Assembly: GCF_019112545.1 (NCBI RefSeq)
Contig: NW_025064911.1
Location: 192,762 to 256,761, forward strand
Origin: Guyanagaster necrorhizus
Taxonomy: Eukaryota; Basidiomycota; Agaricomycetes; Agaricales; Physalacriaceae
Direction of reading: 5' to 3'
DNA: 64,000 nt
Within the stretch, counting starts at the first letter, position 1; the number at the start of each line of letters is the position of its first letter. Positions 44,415 to 58,392 of the stretch are shown piece by piece. The notes under the pieces are model-generated. The model did no database searches. It had not been told where the DNA came from and was given only the letters and a program-made list of their open reading frames with translations. The position numbers and the translations under genes were made by a program.

Positions 44415-47400
44415 TTACAAGTCCAGCGGATGATCGTTTTCTTGAGCTATCAGTGCATTAATTAGATAATGAAAGAACAATAGGCATTCATGCTCACAAT
44501 GATCAACCCTCTCCGTTTCGAGAGGAAGAGTGTTGTACAAGCCAGGAGGGGTCACTGAATCAGAAGGCTGGACTTTAAGGCTACTCGTGTCTCCTTTCTC
44601 GAGGACGGCATTTCCAACGTCTGCAGATTACCAGTCAGGAAAATCGAAAAAAAACAAAAACAAAAAGTACTGGCGACCAACCAATAGAAAGACTACCATT
44701 CGAAGACGGGATAGCATCATGTTCCATCGAAGAGGCCTGTTTTATTGTCTGTACTTCGCTTATGCTCAAAACAGCGTGAGGGCCCGAAGGAGGGAGTTCT
44801 GCCTTCACATCAGGAGAGGAGATTTCGCCGTGTTCTGTGAGCTGGGACTCACGGACCTCCTCGACAACAGATAAAGCTAGGGGAGGCGCCACCAAAACCG
44901 GATCCGCCTCGACCACAAGAAGAGGTGGCAAGGGTACCGTGTCCTCTTCTTGGGGTTCTGACGTCGATTCGTGAAGGGGCTCGGTATAGACAACGCTAAG
45001 TTCTGCAGCACTAGGCTCATCAAGAACAGGGGCTACATCAACTGCTAGCTGCTCGACAAGCTCTTCCTCCGGAACTAACGCGGTAGGCACTTGCTGCGGT
45101 ACATATTCGGATTCTGCTGTTAACGGCACGTCAGTCGGCGAAGGCTTGTCTTCGGAATCCGAGACTGGAGCAACAGTTTCTGGTTCGACACCAGAGAGAA
45201 CTCCGGGTTGTTGCGCGACAGCGGCGGCCACATCAGGCTTGTCGATGACTGAGGAGGCGGGTGCTGGTACCGACTCATTAGGAGTTGCCTTTAAGTGGTA
45301 CTCGCCACCAGGCGTCGTAGCTTTGTCCTCAACTATTGGTGTCTGAGCGTTCCCCACAACTTCGGGATCCGTCGAAGAAGTTTCCACTGTCTCTTCTGCT
45401 GGCGCAGTAGCTCCGATCTCGACAGAGCTTTCTTCAACAGCCGTAGCACCCTCTTCGACTGTGGGCAGGGCGTTCTCTTCAGCCTGTAGCGAGACGGGCT
45501 CTTCGGCTTGAGCAGGAATGACATCTTGCTCTTCAGGAGCAGGTGCCAACACCACCTCAGATGTCACAACGTCCGTTGTAACGGGTGGAGAGAGCGAAAG
45601 TGGCCCATGTTCTTCTGCTGGGGCTGGAACATCCTCCTGTTGGACAACAACCGAACTTTCTTCGGTTGAATCTGCAACGTGTTCAACGGGAGCACCATTT
45701 TTCACCGGCTCTACTTCGACAGGTACGGGTGTCTCTGCTACAGACGGTGCAGGGGCCTCGTCGACGGGTAAAGGTTCTAATCTTTCAATAGGAACGGTAG
45801 CAGCCAACCCTGTAGGCGCGATGTCTTTAGTGGTGCCAACGTCGTTCGCCGATTGCCCTTCAGTAGGTGCTAATACCGATGGCTCTACCTGCGCCATAAC
45901 CGGATCTTCCACAGAAGTTATAGCCGACTCGTCAACGGGTATGGAACCTAGTCTTTCCTCAGGGATAGCAGTGGATTCCTCAGTAGATGCGGTAACTGGT
46001 TCCTCGAGGGTGAGAGGTGATTTATCACTTGACTCTCTGACTGGAGCTCCTTCCGATTCACTGATAGGTGCAGCTACTTCTTCCAGAACCGGAGTGGCAT
46101 CGACTGGCGAGATAACTTCAAGCGCAGATTCCGATGCAAGGTCTTCAACCTTCGACACTGGAGGAGGGACCCCAGCCGGTACGGCGGCTTCAGGAGCGGA
46201 TTCTGTTGTAGGAGCCTCCTCGGCTTTTACTTCAGGAGCAATGACTACTTCGTCAACAGGTGCCGTCGCGGTCGCGGGAACAGGGTCAGCGACAAATGTG
46301 GGTGCAGGGGGTTTAACTGAGATGTCAGTCTCGTTTGGTATGGATTCAGGTGCGGTGACCACTTCCGTTGCGAGGACTTCTTTTGATTCAGCAGATGTGA
46401 CTTCAACAGCAGCTTGAGCCAGCACAACAGTAGCTCCCACGGCTGTGGCAGTTGTAGCAGCCCCCACTCCAGAAGCATTACCCTCTGGCTCTCGTTCCTC
46501 CGGAATATCCTTCGGCACATCCACAGACTTCCTCGTGACCTTGGTCTTGACCTTAGTATCCCCGTCCTGTTCCTTCAAAATTTCGCCCATCTCACCGATC
46601 TTGGGAGACTTTGGGGGGTTCGGGTTCTTCCGCTTGGTAGGCGACTTGTTATCGCCACCAGTCCAGAAGCTAAACCGCTTCCTCGTCGAAGAGAATGTGC
46701 CGGATATATCTGATTTGAAGGAAGGTTTAGGGGAAGATGCTCGAGGCCGTTTACCAGGCGATTCAACCGAAGGCGAAACGTGAGTCTCTGATACTGGTGG
46801 CAGGGGAGGTGGTGGTTTGCTGAAGGTCTGCTCGAGAACTACCCATTCAACTCGCTTCCCCTCAATTTCAATGTCGGATAATGATCCCTTCAATTTGCAG
46901 ATAACAAAGGACGGCCAGTCTGATGATATCGGGTCCACCAATGCGTCGTTCCAAAAGTCTATGAAAGTTTCATCAAGCTGCACAGACGACACGCTGGTCA
47001 CTTTGGAAGTCGAGCTGGTTTCTTCCGCCGCCGCTTTATTTATATCAATGTTTAGCTCGGGCACGTTGCGTCGGGTCGGCAACTTGGACTTTTTTGGTTC
47101 CGGGGGAACCGTGACCTCGAGGTCCGAGTCCATCAGGGTAGAAGCAAGCGCGGAACCGAGCGGCAGCGATTCTAGGAAACCGGAAGTCGAGAACTGGGCC
47201 CAGTCCATGCCAATATGATTTGTCGAGGAAGGCATCGACGTCGAGAGGGGAACTGATGGTATATCAGGTAGCTTCCCGTTGTTAATACCGTTAGTGGCAG
47301 CTGCAACTGCGGCTCTATCTTCGTTCGGGGCGAATGATCGCTTCCTTGTAGGCTCAACAAGATTAAGTGTTGGTGTCTCAGAAGTGGTCCTCTCCATGGG

Positions 47401-48914
47401 TAGTAAGGAGAGGAACCGGATGGTTTCGTCAGCAAATACGCGGCTGGGTGTTGAATAACTCCCAGGTGAAGAGTTATCACCTTCCGCGGCGACCTGCTTA
47501 ATCCTATTCCATAGTTCTATATGGTCCGTTGAGCCAGGCTGCGCTTTAAAAGCATCAGATATCAGTCGGAGGGGATGGTATGAGTTTTGTAGGCCGGATG
47601 TGGGTAATTCTGTATCTACATGGACATAAAGGGCGTCATATTGTCGTGTTGAGAACCATGGTCGGGGTAAGAGATCTTCATCAGTTGGAGACTTGCTGTA
47701 GGGGTACTGTTTCACGAGTTCTGTGAGACGCTTAGGCATCCTGTTCTTTACCATTTCTTGTCTGTCACGACTTTGGTGAGAATAAAGATGCGACGAAGGA
47801 GTATTTAACCTACCTGATATTTGACAAGAAAATGTGTTCCATCATCCGTCCAGCACGCTCCCATCTTGCGTAAAATGAGGACCAGGTATCACTATCCTCT
47901 GCACGCGCGGTTTCTAGGAGCCATAAGCCAAGTAGCTTGGATACCTTGCTACCGGAAGTGCTGTTGGCTTCTGAGTGCGCAGCGAGCGACGAGAAGAGGT
48001 CCAAGATAGTAGTCAATAGCTCAAGATGAGCCGGAGGAAGCTGCGGAGTGAGGCTGTCCGCAAAAGCTGTAAGAGGATATTGGGAAGAACTCTCGGTGTC
48101 GAAGAAGATCTTATACCAAGCTTGGTCTTTGCCGAAAGAATTGCCCTCCAGCTGCAGATGTCTAAGGCCCCATCTTAGGACCGCCGCGATATCATGCGGG
48201 GAGCGTGTAGAGTCAATTTCAGATTCAAAAGCTGATGTAGGCGATGAAAGAGTGGGAGAGAGCGTTGTTATAGGGCTTTTGGGAGCCAAAGAATGTACGA
48301 AAAGCGAAATGAGTCCTGTTGTAATGTGAGGTTAAATAGTGGTGGGATGATAGGTCTTGTACACACGTTTCTGAACTTGCGGGTTGGCCGAATACCAGTG
48401 AGGGTGCATGAGACCTGGCGTTTCGAGGCCTAACAGATAACTATGCGCAATTGAACAAACGAAGATAACATAATAACACACCTCGCGCGACGATGGCCTG
48501 AGAACATGCGCGAACCAATATTAGGGTCTCCAATGGATTTAGCCGACGCGCTCCAATATCGGACTGCGACAAAAGAATTTGAGAATCAGGATCTGCCTCG
48601 AAAACGACACCTAAAGAACGGGCATTGGCGCCATTCTTTGGCCCAGGTAAGTTTAAGGAAAGGTGGGGAACCTCAGAGGGGACATATGGCGAGAGTACTG
48701 GGGTAGCAGACTTGGTTCGTAACAATCCAAGGCCAATCTCCTTCCCTTTTTCCTTGTCCTTCACCTCGGGAAGCTTGTCCGCCGGGAGTGACACATTTGG
48801 TGAGACGGCCTCGAATTTTCCTTCGAGAAGGGAGACAGTCGAAGTGCGACGGCCCGCGGATGGCTCTTTGTCGTCCTTCTTACGTCCAAATACCCTGGAC
48901 AAGAACGAGGGCAT
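44415..48914 (-). CDS. Msb1/Mug8-domain protein with long acidic tail
   Basis: The N-terminal half belongs to the fungal Msb1/Mug8 (formerly DUF1708) family, linked to polarised growth and Rho signalling. It starts MPSFLSRVFGRKKDDKEPSA, typical of the family. It then has RRLNPLETLILVRACSQAIV, FYARWERAGRMMEHIFLSNI and VKNRMPKRLTELVKQYPYSK. From about 46,500 down to 44,700 the protein is low complexity, dominated by Pro, Glu, Val, Ala and Thr (units such as APAEEHG, VPAPAEE, PTVEEGA), some 600 residues and probably disordered. I splice 44,640-44,690 to a final part encoding LPLETERVDH and ending in QENDHPLDL at TAA 44415-44417. Without that intron the frame would end at 44635. A second 51-nt in-frame intron near 44,450-44,500 is likely. 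Confidence 0.82.
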
Positions 48915-49725
48915 AGCGTGTCGGTGAGTTGTTAATGGGGATCCCCTGCCGACTAATTAATAAAGGGAATTTGTACAGATGTCACCGTCAAATCCGAAAA
49001 CGTAAAGAGAAAACGAAGACCTTCAACCGTGTCAATGTCGGTCAAGGAAGAAACAGGAAATTGATATTTATTATGTCCGAAGACCCTCATTGCAAGCACG
49101 TGCTCGGATTAAAACATTTAAATAGATAATAAATAAATAACTGATTTCAGCGGTACCTTATTTATGTTGCAACTGAAAACAGGCCGTGATACGTGCATGC
49201 GCCAATATTTGCCTGCTTTCCTCGAACACTGGTGTTTCTCCATTTGTAAATAGAGCGCTCTCTACCGTTCCCGGCATTAGGAATATGTGCCGTATATATT
49301 ACAGTCGACTTAACCATGTACGGTTGTCGCATCAACGCTTAACTTCTTATCCCGCTCTTAGTCCCCCCCGCAATGAAGGTGACGGATTGTCTACTGTTCC
49401 TGGAGATGGCAAAGATCATTAGTGGATGAGATCCGTGCTACGAGAAGGAGAACCATCCAAGCTGTCTTCGCATATCAAATGGATACCACATCCCATTAGG
49501 ACTCCAAAATCGCAGAAGCTATTTGGTCCGAAGAGGCTAAGCATTGTTCTTCAAAGTTGGATATTTTGCGCCGACAAAGTTAAAGTCTGAAAACGACACA
49601 CTTAGATTTGGAGGAAACAAGAAACTATGTGGGAGGTGCGAATCTGAGCGATATTCGGCTTTCGCCAGGTTTACGGCAACTCTTTCGTAATTATCGTCCA
49701 CGTAGATTCTACATCTGATACGACC
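48915..49725. other. Intergenic spacer
   Basis: Upstream region of the Msb1/Mug8-domain gene and 3' flank of the SNF2-RING gene. No gene is supported. Confidence 0.5.
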
Positions 49726-52700
49726 TCACCTCAGCCTAGAAGGACCTGCAACAGCATTCACCTGTCCAGCACCATCCTCCATACGCACGTCCTCGTTAGG
49801 AGGCAGTAAATATTCGACATCTTCATACATATGTGGGAAAAGAATCGCCAGCATATCATCGATCCTAAAAATATACTTATAAGCACCAACAAATCATTTC
49901 GAGACGGGAGACGGGCCATACTTAGATATAAAATCTCCTTTCAGGGCGTGCTTCTTCTTTGAAGGAGAGTCAATGTCTTTATCGCCACCAGCGACGTCAA
50001 AAGTAGTGGCGTTCAGGGTACCGGCCGAATTCCCTTTGGTATAAAGTGATAGCCCTCGACGAGCAGCCAAATCAAGGATGTTCCTCTCGACAGTATCTAA
50101 AAGGCGAAAGATATTAAAACAGAACATGGAAATGCAACTAAATTTACCTTCAGCGTAGTAACAGTAGACTTCCAGAGTCATCAACACATAAACACGTGCC
50201 CATAACTCAATCAGAGCGCATGAGCGTACCTTCCGTAGGTCGGGTCTGTCCTAAACGATCAATTCGGGCGATTGCTATTAAAATATTGTCAATCGGCAGC
50301 GTTACTTTAATATTCTCATCGAACTTACCTTGAACTTCGAAGCCGTGGTGTACAACGCTTTCCAACAAGAAGACTCTTGACGCACAAGTAATATTCAATC
50401 CGGCGTTTTCTCGCTCACTATATATATAGGTATATGTGTGAATCAAGTTATAAATAATGCCATAGAAGACAGAAACTTACCCGTGTAAGAGCAAAACACG
50501 AATATCAGGATCGGACTTGAACCTCTTTGATGCACCATTACCCTTCGTCCGCCCCTGGTCAATTCTCAGACATTGGATAGCTAACAGGTAAAGTGTAAGC
50601 TCCTGTAGAGACGAATACAGCTTTAGGACTTGCCGTTGTCTGTAAGAGCACGTTGCAATACTGACAATAGAGAAGATCGTCAGCATTACATTAAGCAATA
50701 TGAACAATCAAACTAACTGTGTAATGAATCTTCCCACGCAGAAAAGACAATAGATTTGGATCCAGGGTCATTCTCTTGCAAGTACAAGAGATGTCGGACG
50801 AGAGTTTGGATCTTCCTACCATAGTCGCCAAAGCATTCCATGTGTTCGATAGAGTCGAATAGCTCTGGATCTACGCACCGCCATTGCGACGGTATGAGAA
50901 ATGTATGAAATTGCAAATCAGATACGTACCAATCATGTTGTACTCAATTTTTCGACGAGAATGGGGAACCACCTCGCCGTTAACAATTCGGCCTAGCGCA
51001 GGATTCTCAGGTCCGCTTACTGCAAACTTTTGCATGTTCTTCGGGTCGACGGGTACTCTGCATACTGGACACGCCTTGCCTTCTCTACGCTGTAACCAGG
51101 CTTTCATACAGCCTTCGCAGAATACATGTGCACTAGATAGAAGCAAATGTTAGCATCCGCCCGTAGACAAAAGATGAATCAAGATACCAAACAGTGATAA
51201 AGCCACGCTCGAATTCACATCCACAGAGAACACACTCGTCGTCTATATCCTTAGCTTCGTCTCTGTCCTTGGCAAGGTTATCAAGATACCGCTGACGTGC
51301 TCGACTTGTCTTTAGCCTGTCTTCCAATCTCGCCCTTTCGGCTTCACACTCTTGGATAGCTTCGCCGACGGTCTTCTCCCATGTAACCTGGGTTACAGAA
51401 TCAGAGATTTCCTGCAGTTGACGGAAATACAGGATTCTTTGATTGAAAGCTTTTCGGAACAAGGCGAGATCAGTATCGAGCTTGTCAAGATTCGCACCTT
51501 TGATAAGCGTTGAGAACATGTACAAGAAGAGTTTGACAGCATATCAAATACCTTGTTCTGTGATGAGTCGGCGAACGTCAGCAATGGCATGTTTTAACAG
51601 TGTCTTCTCCGGATCCGAATCGCGATTGATCCTAGACATAGCCGCGGTAAGGTCTACCAAGATCTGTTCATCGAAAGTGTGAATCCTAGGGTCTATATAA
51701 TGCTCATACAAACGCACCGATTTTACTGACCGAGCGTCAAGTTCCTGTAGCAACTTTTTGCGCTGTTCAGTCAGATCCCGGTGCAGCACTTCGTGCTCGG
51801 GCTGCAATTCAATATCGCTCAACATTCCTGAAGCATTATCAGCTGTCTCAGCGGTAGCTTTGACCGCCGTTCTCGTCTGACGATATTTTGTCTCTCTGTA
51901 GGTATTGGTTAGAATAAGAGCTAAGATGGATCAATTGGCTGACCTTGCGTTATGTACTGCCAGTAAAGTTCGTTCATTTACAAGAGCTTCCCGACGATCT
52001 GCAAGAAGTGCAGTGTACGCTTGGAGATAGGTCTCTGCCTCTCCTTGATCGTCGAGACTACGCTGATATTCTTCACCGTCTGCTTCATTCTCAGAAGCCG
52101 ACAACTTCTGCGTAAGTAACTTGTGAAGTTGGGTCCTCCATTCCCACAGTAAGACCGATTGAACGTTGAGAACGCCTTTGATGATTTCATGGAGTTGGTC
52201 GACCTGTGATAATTGTTCGGCTGTCGACACCGAGAAAAATCGACTAAGTGTACGTACAGTGTCTCTGGAACGTATTCCCCCTTCCTCTAGGTATGGAAGA
52301 GGAATTGTCAAAGTATCTTCGTCGATTCCATGCTTAGTAGCATCCACATCTAACTGGGCCATCCCGCGATTGGCCTCGTCTTCCGTACCTAGATGAAGAG
52401 AAAATCTTTTTCTTCCCTATGATGGTAAAATGGGGAAAAGGTACGAACTTTTCAAGAGGTTGCATCGCATCTCCTCACACAGTGTGTATGCAGCTGACTC
52501 TTCTGCAGAGAAAGAATCTCCCAGCACGTGGTAGACGTCACCTTGCAAGAATTTGACACGATGCAGAACCATAAGTGACTCGCGAAGACGCTGTTGAAGG
52601 GCACGGCGCTTTACTCCATGTTCTTCTCCAGCAGGGGTATCGGGAAGACCGTCGTCATCTGTATCCTCGGATGGAGTCCATGATAGCTCCCGTTCTTTTC

Positions 52701-55700
52701 CTTTTCGACTAGGTAATTCTGGTTGAGAGGCTCTACGGGCAGCTGCTTCCTTTTTCAAGACGTCGCCCTTCGCATCGTGGTCTTTGATGGCTGATTCTAT
52801 TTCGTCAATCAACTTGTTTACCTCATTTTCTGCAGTTAGAAGAAGCTCCAAGGCGCGATGATAACGGGTGTGATCACCCTTGTCGTGTTGTTTCAGTTGA
52901 GCGAGCATGACAATAGCTTGCGCCTGCATTCCGTGATTAGTACAAGGAAGATGTTGAGCGTGAAATATGAAAAGACCTTAGACTTGAAGTCGTCCATAAC
53001 ATTTCTCCAATTTTGATCTTGCATGGTCTACCAAGAGATGTGTTAGACATGACCAACAATTGAAGGTGAACAACTAACATGCAAAACCTCCTCGATCGTC
53101 TTCAAGGCGCCTGGTTTGAATAGTTTGTCGTTCTGTCGCTGAAGCTGTCCGACCTGGGGACAGTATTAGCTCTTGACTCCCCCCTCACCGCTGATTTTGT
53201 GAACATACTTGGGGATGGGTGCATATTCCTCGAAGTCGGCGGAGTGAGGACCGTAGAACCGTTCCGTCTGTTTCCCACCCGGCCGACGCTGCCACGCCAC
53301 GGGCATCAAGACCAAGTTCTTGTAGAATAGCCTCAAGAGTTTGATCATACACCTATCTCATTGTAAGATTGAGATAATTGAAGCAGAAATTGAGCGGGCT
53401 TACGTGGCGCTCAATGCGGCCCATCTCAATGCTAACAAGATAGCGAGTTTGTTGTGGTATAGTCAACTCCGCTTCCAAGGTTGACTTCATGGTCCTGGAA
53501 ATAATAATGAAGAAAAGGACATGGTGTTAGGACAGACATACCTGATCGTATAGTGACGGAAAAATTCAGCAAGCTCTCCAGCATAGGAAGGCTCTATAAG
53601 ACGATTCCACAGACGTGTAGATCCAACGGCATTATCCACACGAAGAAATCTGATAGCCAGTTAGCCCTCGTTTATATAGTAAGTATAAGCGTACTTGAGA
53701 ACATGTATCAAATCTTGAACATGGGTACGAGCAGGAGTACCAGATACGGCAAAAGAAGACAGTCGGGGAATATACGAAACCATGTCTCTGTGCAACAATG
53801 ATGACTGGACAGTTAGAATCTATACAGACAAAATACATACTCGGTTTTCCCCCCTCCAACCATCTGTACTTCGTCCATGACGACTCGTTGCCACTCACAC
53901 ATCACCAAGGGGCTGCGTGGACGCTCAACGTTTGAGTAAACCACATCCTGACGCCTAGGTCGAACAGGTGCCGCCCGAGCAACGTTAAAATCAGTTTTCA
54001 AAACGTTGTAAGTGGTTACCACAACGTCGAAAGTGTTCACCCATGTGCACCAATCTACGATGTCATCAGTGGGCTCTAATGCTTGTCCTTTTTTGCTGCG
54101 TTTCTTGTTAATTTTGTTTCTCCTAGCGTGTTCCTCGTCAACCTGAGAAGCGTTGATAGGGACAGGAACCTTGGCCCATCCATTGTACTCGAGCACTTTC
54201 AGTGTAGGTGCGTGTGTGGCAAGCTCGTCGATCCATTGGGATGCAAGTGCTGGTGGAGTAACGATAAGGGTAGTCTGTACTGGCGTCAAAATAAAATTCA
54301 ATACAGTCAAAGGTATGCCTCGCCTTGATGGCCTTTACTTCGAGCTTTGCCATAGGGTCCCATCTAACTTGTTGAGCTGGGTTTCGGTCCGGCGGAGCGG
54401 GGTTCAATAGAATCAACGAAATGATTTCTAAAGTTTTGCCTAGACCTAAGAAATGATTGTGAAGCGGTGAGATGTGGGTATAACTTTAGAGCGCACACCT
54501 GGTTCTTCTGCTAGAATGCCGCCGAATACAGGCCCGGAATCTTTTACAGTCTCGGGAGTGGGAATGACTTGCCCGGTCAAGCGATTAAACTGTAAAGACT
54601 CATCCCCTGCTTGAATGGTCTCCCAGAAGGAGTATTCGGATGTATTGGACTTTGAAATGATATCCCCAGAAGGCGTGACAGTCTTGCCTTCCCGCTCTAG
54701 AAGCCAGGCAACGCTCCGCCTCTGGAAGGGAAGGAGTGTTGGAAGTAGCTCTTCAGGCTGCACAGCCTTTATCGCACGGTCAGACGGAAGGGCAGGGGCG
54801 GGTCCAAGGATCGAATAAAAAAAGGGAATAGACACTACACCCTGGAATGTCGACGGCGGAGGCTTGGGATACGCGAAGCACAAGAGCTGTTTCTGAGCAG
54901 ATTCGAGGGGTTCAGTTACTTTCCTGGTCGCAACCTTATAACCTCCAAACGGATTAAATATACCTGGGGTGAGTATAAAAACGGTTACGTTCACATGTAG
55001 CCGAAAAGGAAGGTCCTTCGGGTCGCAAACACCGGAAGGCAAGACAGTGAGTCTAAGAGAGGCGTCTACAGACGCCCGCCCATATGTCTTCAAGGAATTC
55101 GCCAACTCGAGGATGTCAGTCTTGAACGAATGAGGATCAGCATCCTGAGTAGCTCCGACGGTGGGCAACATGAATAGCCATCCCCCTCTATCTTCTTGAT
55201 ATTCCTCAGAGAGACCTATAAGTTTTCCGTGATATTTATCGATGATCACATGGCCCAAATCTAACTCTCGGGGCTCTTGAATGTGCTCTCCAAGGCCTTG
55301 CAGGACGTCACGCAGCTCGTCCTCTTCACGAATCCATTCAGCATCATCACTGAAATGATCCTTCAAAAGGTGGGTGGGATAATCGGTCGTATATTGTATT
55401 TCAAAGGCATGGCGAAGGATAGGAGTACGTGTGTTTCCCTCTAAAGGTGGCGCGTAGGGGTGAACAGAAGGGTAAGCGACGCCATTCTCCTTGTCAGAAC
55501 CTGGCTCTAGCTTTCGTCGCTTAGTATTAGGAAACCTGGAGAGTATGTTCGGGGCGACTCGTTTCTTGCCTTTGTCGGAGACTAGGGGAGACGCGTCCGA
55601 CACTGGCAGCTCTGCAAGGAGCTTCAGGAGACGATTAATATTCAAGGCAGGTCTAAAGGAACCACCACCAATATAGTGTCGACCAGTGGCCCGTAGAAAC

Positions 55701-55732
55701 AGGGAATGGCAGGAAGTCCCCGTATCCCGCAT
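49726..55732 (-). CDS. SNF2-family ATPase with RING finger, Irc20/SHPRH-like
   Basis: Irc20 (yeast) and SHPRH (human) are SNF2 translocases with an inserted RING E3 ligase, acting in the nucleus in recombination and damage tolerance. The N-terminal 400 residues are family-specific. The Walker A motif appears as ILAEEPG spliced to LGKTLEII across 54,450-54,510. The DEAD/H-box position reads VVMDEVQMVGGG near 53,870. A C3HC4 RING (ECVLCGCEFERGFITV, HVFCEGCMKAWLQR, CPVCRVPVDP) is at about 51,050-51,240. The C-terminal helicase lobe has SIVFSAWEDS and AIARIDRLGQTRPTE near 50,250, and the last exon ends DDMLAILFPHMYEDVEYLLP... at TGA 49726. Start is uncertain between 55732 (MRDTGTS) and 55822. Many introns. 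Confidence 0.87.
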
Positions 55733-55900
55733 TATTGGAAGGAGGAGGTAAAAAGGAGAGGAGTCATATCGGGGACGCGACGCGTGAATCAGTAGTCGCG
55801 TGGCATTATTCTCACGCCACAATGTAATATGGGCTACTGTACTTATCGATTACACACTGTACTAAGAAAATGGGCTACACAAGCGCCAAGACGCCTACCT

Positions 55901-58140
55901 CTATATGGATGCTTTACCTCTGGGCTCATAAGGCAGAAGCATAGCCAATACCCCCGCGAAGATGATGAGTCCGCCTGCGATGTACACCGGAACGGCGGTC
56001 GCAATGTCGGCATATAATGCAATGATTGGAGCCTATTGAGAATATTAACGCGACAGAGAAAGATGAATGAACGAGAACGCACGATGACACCAAAGACGCG
56101 AGTAGCCGTAGATACCAAGCCGTTGCCCGTTCCGCGATGTCTAGCCGGGAATATCTCAGCTGAAACTGCGTACAGAACGCCATACATGATCTGAAATGTC
56201 CTCAGTTCCTAATCGTGCCCACACATATGTCTGCAACTCACGTTACTGTTGAACACATATCCACAGTTCCACCCGAGCAGAGCATTGGAACTCCGCGCGG
56301 TGGTACTCGCGAAAAGAAAGGCACCGGTGAGCCCTGTCTTTCGCGAGGGGTCGTTGAATAATGTAAGAAGCATCAAAAGACAGACCACTCGCCCGATGAT
56401 ATCGCTAAAGTGCCTCGACGGCCAATGTATGGCAGGTCTACAGCCCACCCGGCGAGGAATGCTCCGGGAATGCCAATGACACTGAGTATAAATTGCTATA
56501 AAACGGTTAATATTGGTGGAAAGATGAAACAGGAAACAATCTACATTTCTATACGTGATGGAGAGTGAGCCATCTCCATACTCGGCCCCGCGGCTTGTTA
56601 GCCTGGAAGTGAGTGCGTTAAGGAAGCATCTTGTGAAAAAAGGGATATCATATCATACAGGTATGGCAGAAAACTGTTATATAGGGTTGATGCGAGTCCG
56701 ATGATTCCTACCAGCGGTGAAAGTGAGCGTCATCAAGAGGTTACTACGGACACCACATACCCCAGAGTGTGATCAGAAGCGTCGTAGATATCGCCATCTT
56801 TCTCGTAATAAACAGAGCTTTTACGTGCTCAAGCCCATAGACTGATGTGCGACTTAAGACGGGCCTCTTGGCTCTCCCTGACTTCTGTTCTGTTGCCTGG
56901 TTGAGATGTTCCACGCTCAAACCAGTCGAAGTAGAATTGTACTCCGCGACTTTATGAATGACGGAAACCGCTTCAGCGTCTTTCCCGACGCCTACGAGGA
57001 AGCGCGGACTTTCGACGAGAGTGAACAGAAAGAAGCGAAGGCACCACAGCAACAACGTTATCCCTCCGAGTGCGAACAGAAGGTAGCGCCACCCCATATT
57101 TTGGGAACGCTCACACGCAGAAGCATCCTCCGGACAAGAATAATTGGCGATAAGCGGCCATGCAAGCTGCCAGTCAGGTCATATGCGAATAACGCCAAAC
57201 GAAAGGCACAAAACGCACAAGGCTACAAAGTAATTGACCCAGGGACCACCAGACAGACATGACGGTAAGTAGGTATTGATGAGTACCGGGAACGAGATCT
57301 GTCATGGGCGGATAAGGCCAGTCGCACAGTAAAATAATTTGGTGTAACTTACCCAGGAATACCGCAGAATCGACAGGCATATTACCTGAGAAAGAATTTA
57401 AGAAATCTAGTACCTATTGACGTAAGTCTAAACTCACCCCCTACGCCTACACCGACGACTGCAAGCAGAGACGCAAGAGTGACAAAATTGGGTGATCCTC
57501 CCGCTGAGAGTCCGAAAACTCCAGCTATGAGCAAAGTCAGATTGAATGACCACCTGATACTTCAAGTTGGCGTATCGACGGCGGAGATGAAGTTACTGGA
57601 TGCCGTACCTTCTTCCCCATATATCACAACCCACACTCCAAACAATCGCACCCACCAAGAGACCGATGTTTGCAGCCAAAGTAAGGAAAGGGCCATTAAA
57701 GTTGAACTCTGCGGTAACCTGCGTCAAAATTAGACCAGTGATAAGCTATGATAGTCGCTGCGTCAGTCAAGTTTGGTCTGCTAAATGAAAGTATCGCAAC
57801 TGACAGGCCAGACACTATCCCTACACGGATAGGTCAGAACCTATAACCATATAACAATCAAGAAACTTACGCAAACCAGCCAAAACCAGCGCAGATGAAG
57901 AGATGAATTTGATACTTGCCCATACCTGTGATAATCAGTCAGATCGCGAATACCAGAGCACCGCTGTATGCACTGACCAATCTCTTGCATCGCATTGTTC
58001 AGGACACGAGCTTTTGCCTGATATATAGGGTCTACAGTTCCATCCTCATACATGTCGTCCAGAGCAATCTTCGCCAAACTGTCAGACGGGGATTCTGCGA
58101 CATCAACGATTTCCGACTGGTCATCCATTCTCGAGTGCAT
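55901..58140 (-). CDS. MFS transporter, sugar/metabolite porter type
   Basis: This is a major-facilitator transporter of the 12-TM type in the plasma or an internal membrane; the substrate cannot be told. The N terminus is acidic and cytosolic (MDDQSEIVDVAESPSDSLAK at 58128, or 12 nt earlier). It leads into AKARVLNNAMQEIG and the first TM. A central segment has WRYLLFALGGITLLLWCLRF, the PESPR-like LVESPRFLVGVGK and a long central loop. TM11-12 has MYGVLYAVSAEIFPARHRGT, and the end is LLPYEPRGKASI at TAG 55901. Start could be 58140 or 58128. About ten exons. A MFS gene with PRGKAS at the C terminus is typical of a basidiomycete SV2-like group. Confidence 0.83.
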
Positions 58141-58392
58141 GAGAGTGTAACTTAGCGTCCGGTGGGTATCTAACACGGAACGTTGACGGTCCTTCTTTTT
58201 ATAACAATCATGGAACCGGAGTTCGGGTGAAGTTCGAATTGAATGGTGAGTAAAGATGTGTGAAAATTACGTTCAAATCAGATCAGAAGAGCGGAAATAA
58301 AAATACAGCGCACCGATCATGACGTCGGCCGACTGGGTAAGTGTATGAGTGGCATCCAAATTATTCCTCCCTCTACCCAGGTAGACTATCAA

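Noticed and set aside
45518..46417. 299-codon plus-strand Ser/Thr/Gly-rich frame
   Set aside because: Antisense shadow of the Pro/Glu/Val-rich tail of the Msb1/Mug8-domain gene.
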